From positions 122,328 to 186,327 of the forward strand of contig NZ_LT891957.1 of the NCBI RefSeq assembly GCF_900186465.1: a stretch of DNA of 64,000 bases, in the 5' to 3' direction. This DNA is from Centipeda felix. Lineage in GTDB: Bacteria; Bacillota; Negativicutes; Selenomonadales; Selenomonadaceae. The translations under genes were made by a program, and so were the position numbers. Shown one piece after another: positions 60,887-64,000 of this stretch (position 1 is its first letter; every line of letters begins with the position of its first letter). The notes beneath the pieces were generated by a model that saw only the letters and a list, made by a program, of their open reading frames with translations, had not been told where the DNA came from and did not search any database.

Positions 60887-63301
60887 TTAAAAAATAGTAA
60901 TTGGATCGATATCTATGGCAACATCATCGCGCAGATGCATCCCCTGTTCCCGCAGGAAGTCCTGCACATCGACCAAGTCGGCTACCTTGATGAGTACGAC
61001 AAAACGATACTCCCCACGTTCCTGTGCGATGAGTGCCGGAGACGGCCCAACCAGCATATATCCCTGTCGCCCATGAAACTCGTTCTGAAACACATCCGCG
61101 AACGCAGCTGCTGCATCCCATGCGCGCTGCCGATCCATCTGGTGAAAGAGGAGCTTGACGAGACGGCTCAGCGGCGGATAGAACAGCTCCCGCCGCAGCA
61201 CGATCTCCTGTGCGTAAAACGCCTCGTAATCCTGCCGCAGAGCAGATTGCACCGCATAGTGCTCCGGATTGTACGTCTGGACGATGACCTCGCCGCGCGC
61301 ACCATGGCGCCCTGCGCGTCCCGCCGTCTGCGTGATGAGCATGAAACATCGTTCTGCCGCACGAAAATCCGGAAGATTGAGGCTCGCATCCGCACTGATG
61401 ATGCCGACCGTCTGAACGCCGGGCAGGTCGTGCCCCTTTGCCACCATCTGTGTGCCGAGGAGGATGTCGTAGTCGCGTCGACGAAAATGCGCAAGGATCT
61501 CCTCATGGGCGTGTTTGCGTCCCGTCGTATCACGGTCCATGCGGATCACACGAGCCTGTGGGAGCAGCTGTGCCAACTCTGCCTCGAGCTTTTCCGTGCC
61601 CGCCCCGAAATATTTGATGCAGCGGCTGCCGCATTTGGGGCAGACCGTAGGTACATCGGCACGCAGATCACAGTGATGGCAGACGAGAGTACCGTTGGCA
61701 TGGTAGACCATCGGCTGCCCGCACGCATGGCAGGAGAGCACGAAGCCACAAGCGCGGCAAAGGACAAACGTCGAATAGCCGCGCCGATTCAGCATGATGA
61801 TCGCCTGCTCACCGCGCGCCAGCGTCTCCGTCAGGAGATCACGCAGATCGTTGGAGAGGATCGTGCGCCGCCCATGACGCAGCTCTTCACGCATATCGAC
61901 AGCACGCACGTGCGGCAGTGGCTGCGCACCGATGCGCTCCGGCATGCGGAGGAGCGTCAGTTCCCCGGAGAGCGCCCGTGCATACGTCTCAAGCGAGGGC
62001 GTTGCGCTCCCCATGATGAGGATCGCCCCATGCCGACGTGCCAGGATCTCTGCGACAACGCGTGCGTGATAGCGTGGGGACTCATCCTGCTTATAGGACA
62101 TATCCTGTTCCTCATCGAGGATGATGCAGCCGACGTTCCCCGCCGGCGTAAAGAGCGCGGACCGTGCGCCGATGATGACCCCCGCTTCGCCGCGCCGCAC
62201 GCGGAAGATGGCATCGTTGCGCTCGGCAAGTGAAAGGCGGCTGTGCAAGACGACAATATCTCCGGCAAAGCTCTCTTGAAACGCCGTGATGAGCTGACCC
62301 GTGAGCGCGATCTCCGGCACGAGTACGATGACCTGCCGCCCTGCGCGCCGAACGGCTCGAGCTGTCTCCATGTAGACACGCGTCTTGCCGCTCCCTGTCA
62401 CCCCATGAAGGAGATAGCCGTGAAACGTCTCCGCGGCAGCGCCTGCCTGCAGTGCGGCGACGGCATGCTGCTGCGCCTCCGTCAGCGTCTCCCCGCACGT
62501 CTCACGCGCCCCTGCCGCATAGCTGTCACGCACCTGACGGCGCAGGTGCTCCATGAGAATATGCGCATCGGTCAGATGTCGGATGGTCGCGGTCGTAATC
62601 CCTGCCTGCTTCAGTTCTGCGAGCGTGTGCTCGCGCTCCATGCGAAAGAGCTCCAATGCGCGCCGCTGCGCCGGTCTCCGCGTGAATGCACGGAGCAGTT
62701 CCTCCGTAATCTCGCCCGCCGTATAGTACTTCTCATACTTTGCCTTGTCACGCCGATCGGCACGGTATTCCTTGCGTATGAGGCCATAGCGCAGGAGCTT
62801 TTCCAATGCCCCATCCACATCGCACGCCGGCAGAGCCGTCCGCAGCTGTGCCCCGCGCTGCTCGCCATACTCGCAGAGGCAGTCGTAAACGGCGCGTGCT
62901 GCCGCATCCATGAGGATGGGATGCGTTTCATCCACATCCTCTGCCGGCACATAGGCGGAAAAAATACGCAGCCCACTCTTGCCCGGCATAAAGAGCCGCA
63001 TCATCTCTGCCGCAGAGCAGAGATAAAATGCCGCCAGCTCCTGTGCCGCTGCAAGCAGCTGCGGCGTAAACCACGCCTCCTCATCCACAGGCTCGAGAAT
63101 CGCGCGCAGACGATGTGCGCCATCACGTGCCGCATCGTAGGGGCGTACGGCGACGACGAATCCCTCAACACGCACCTTGCCAAACGGGACGAAGACACGC
63201 CATCCTACATCGATCTGCGGCAGCGCATCCGGCACGACATAGGTAAACGCCGTGGCAATACTCTTGACGGGAATGTTGACATAGACATCGGCAACCGTCA
63301 T
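60887..63301 (-). CDS. priA: Primosomal protein N' (replication restart helicase PriA)
   Basis: 804 residues. The N-terminal 3'-DNA-binding region is TFTYVVPDALPQIDVGWRVF; the helicase has Walker A HGVTGSGKTRVYMETA and the DEEQD box. The eight-Cys zinc element is CRACGFVLSCHACG, CHHC and CPKCGSRC. AGRAGR closes motif VI. It reloads the replicative helicase on stalled forks. Confidence 0.96.
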   Translation of the reverse strand: MTVADVYVNIPVKSIATAFTYVVPDALPQIDVGWRVFVPFGKVRVEGFVVAVRPYDAARDGAHRLRAILEPVDEEAWFTPQLLAAAQELAAFYLCSAAEMMRLFMPGKSGLRIFSAYVPAEDVDETHPILMDAAARAVYDCLCEYGEQRGAQLRTALPACDVDGALEKLLRYGLIRKEYRADRRDKAKYEKYYTAGEITEELLRAFTRRPAQRRALELFRMEREHTLAELKQAGITTATIRHLTDAHILMEHLRRQVRDSYAAGARETCGETLTEAQQHAVAALQAGAAAETFHGYLLHGVTGSGKTRVYMETARAVRRAGRQVIVLVPEIALTGQLITAFQESFAGDIVVLHSRLSLAERNDAIFRVRRGEAGVIIGARSALFTPAGNVGCIILDEEQDMSYKQDESPRYHARVVAEILARRHGAILIMGSATPSLETYARALSGELTLLRMPERIGAQPLPHVRAVDMREELRHGRRTILSNDLRDLLTETLARGEQAIIMLNRRGYSTFVLCRACGFVLSCHACGQPMVYHANGTLVCHHCDLRADVPTVCPKCGSRCIKYFGAGTEKLEAELAQLLPQARVIRMDRDTTGRKHAHEEILAHFRRRDYDILLGTQMVAKGHDLPGVQTVGIISADASLNLPDFRAAERCFMLITQTAGRAGRHGARGEVIVQTYNPEHYAVQSALRQDYEAFYAQEIVLRRELFYPPLSRLVKLLFHQMDRQRAWDAAAAFADVFQNEFHGRQGYMLVGPSPALIAQERGEYRFVVLIKVADLVDVQDFLREQGMHLRDDVAIDIDPITIF

Positions 63302-63318
63302 GCCTTCCCCTTTTCCGC

Positions 63319-63357
63319 AAAAAAGAAGCCGTCACACGAACACATCCGTGCAGCAGC
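63319..63357 (-). terminator. Terminator after the 63.4-kb small gene
   Basis: On the minus strand AGCTGCTGCACG and CGTGTGACGGCT pair imperfectly around gatgtgtt, followed by TTCTTTTTT. It lies between that gene and priA. Confidence 0.6.
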
Positions 63358-63379
63358 TCCTTCCCTCCCGTTCGTCTGA

Positions 63380-63735
63380 TTATCCAATGACCGCCTGATT
63401 GGCGAGAATCGCCTTGCCTGCCTGACAGGCAGGACAGATACAGGTATCCTCGCCCTGCTCTTTTGCCTTCTTCGCAGCAGCTGCCAGTTCCTGCGCTTTC
63501 TTTTCACCAAAGACCTTGACGCCGTCCGGTGAATCCGTGAACCCAATGAGCTGATCAATCGTCAGCACATCGCCCTTCAATTCCTCGACCAGCGTGTGGA
63601 AGGAAGCGTGCTCCTCTGCAGTTCCCGCTGCGCGGAGAAAATACTCTGCCTTCTCCTTCAGTCCCGCATAGACCGACGGTGCTTCTGCCAATTTCTTTAC
63701 TTGAGCAATCACCTCTTCACGACTGAGTGCCATAA
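63380..63735 (-). CDS. Small protein with C-terminal CxCxxC motif, function unknown
   Basis: 118 residues from MALSREEVIAQ at 63735 (GGGAG 8 bases upstream; an earlier ATG at 63757 is possible). It is helical, with a C-terminal DTCICPACQAGKAIL motif that may bind a metal. I recognise no family. It has its own promoter at 63784-63812. Confidence 0.65.
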
Positions 63736-63783
63736 CAACATCTCCCTTCGAAGTCATTGATACGATAACATAATCTATTTGTT

Positions 63784-63812
63784 ATTATAGGGCATGACAC
63801 AGTGTTTGACAA
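63784..63812 (-). promoter_or_regulatory. Promoter of the small CxCxxC gene
   Basis: On the minus strand TTGTCA (63807-63812), 17-base spacer, TATAAT (63784-63789). Confidence 0.75.
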
Positions 63813-63885
63813 CAGAAAACAGCCAAATAAACATAACTATTATAAATCTTTATTTGAGAATAAATATTATTTTTTCTGCACATCT

Positions 63886-63915
63886 TTGACTTTTTGACAA
63901 ACCAGATGTTATACT
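63886..63915 (+). promoter_or_regulatory. Promoter of the cupin gene
   Basis: TTGACT (63886-63891), 18-base spacer, TATACT (63910-63915), 24 bases before the start codon. Confidence 0.65.
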
Positions 63916-63938
63916 ATCAGCATAAAGGAGGGATTACC

Positions 63939-64000
63939 ATGTCAATCTTAAACAATATCGAGGACGCACAGGTGCTGTCACTCAAGGACCAGGTTGCCTA
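63939..64000 (+). CDS. Cupin-domain protein, N-terminal part only
   Basis: Twenty codons are visible, MSILNNIEDAQVLSLKDQVA, behind AAAGGAGGG. This opening is characteristic of small single-domain cupins in Firmicutes (MSxINNIEkAEVLSLKDQV). The rest lies beyond the window, so only the start is supported. Confidence 0.65.
   Translation, partial: MSILNNIEDAQVLSLKDQVA

Overview
The window looks like a chromosomal piece of a Negativicutes bacterium, most likely Selenomonas or a close relative in the Selenomonadaceae. This is inferred from protein flavour: Firmicute-type housekeeping genes (mini-RNase III, YacP/NYN nuclease, ThyX, RelA/SpoT next to RecJ and SecDF) in a GC-rich genome with strong GGAGG ribosome sites. 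No rRNA is present to confirm the assignment.

The two halves differ sharply. Bases 1-33,000 are an accessory, repeatedly remodelled region. It opens with the N-terminus of a UvrA-type ATPase, a ferredoxin scrap and a MATE efflux pseudogene, then a metallo-beta-lactamase-fold gene divergent from a LysR regulator. At 3.1-6.7 kb there is an apparent remnant of an integrative element (a Tn916-type HTH scrap, an AT-rich ArsR / permease / Cys-rich peptide / thioredoxin metalloid module, the tail of a large serine recombinase, an IS3 scrap). From 6.7 to 23 kb, three truncated 5' pieces of yifB (comM) and four to five copies of its promoter-leader recur. Foreign genes lie between or inside these copies: a membrane-anchored PIN-like protein, a methyltransferase translated from a yifB start, and an ankyrin protein. 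Around them are ordinary regulator/transporter pairs (HxlR-flavin oxidoreductase, MocR-MFS), a racemase and a cobalamin riboswitch reading into a dicarboxylate-type transporter. A zeta-type toxin with a small partner, lysC and an aminotransferase follow, then a nest of two IS30-family elements that truncates an Eco57I-like restriction-modification gene.

Bases 33,000-64,000 are dense core genome, mostly on the minus strand: relA-recJ, secF-secD, 5-formyl-THF cyclo-ligase, yajC and tgt; a divergent potassium-uptake operon trkA-trkH-trkH; then cysE-cysS-mrnC-thyX-rlmB-yacP with overlapping or abutting genes; comFB beside a large Hsp70-like ATPase; tRNA-Arg(CCG); a Crp/Fnr regulator; a thioredoxin-reductase-like flavoprotein; prs, glmU, a GntR regulator, ispE, priA, and a cupin gene cut by the window end.

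The most unusual features are the repeated yifB leader/5' fragments used as a landing place for cargo genes, the conserved terminator-hairpin family travelling with them, the PIN-like membrane protein with a degraded active site, the B12 riboswitch in front of an anion transporter, and the Hsp70-like protein with a 235-residue N-terminal extension. None of these functions was tested here; they are read from motifs and context only.
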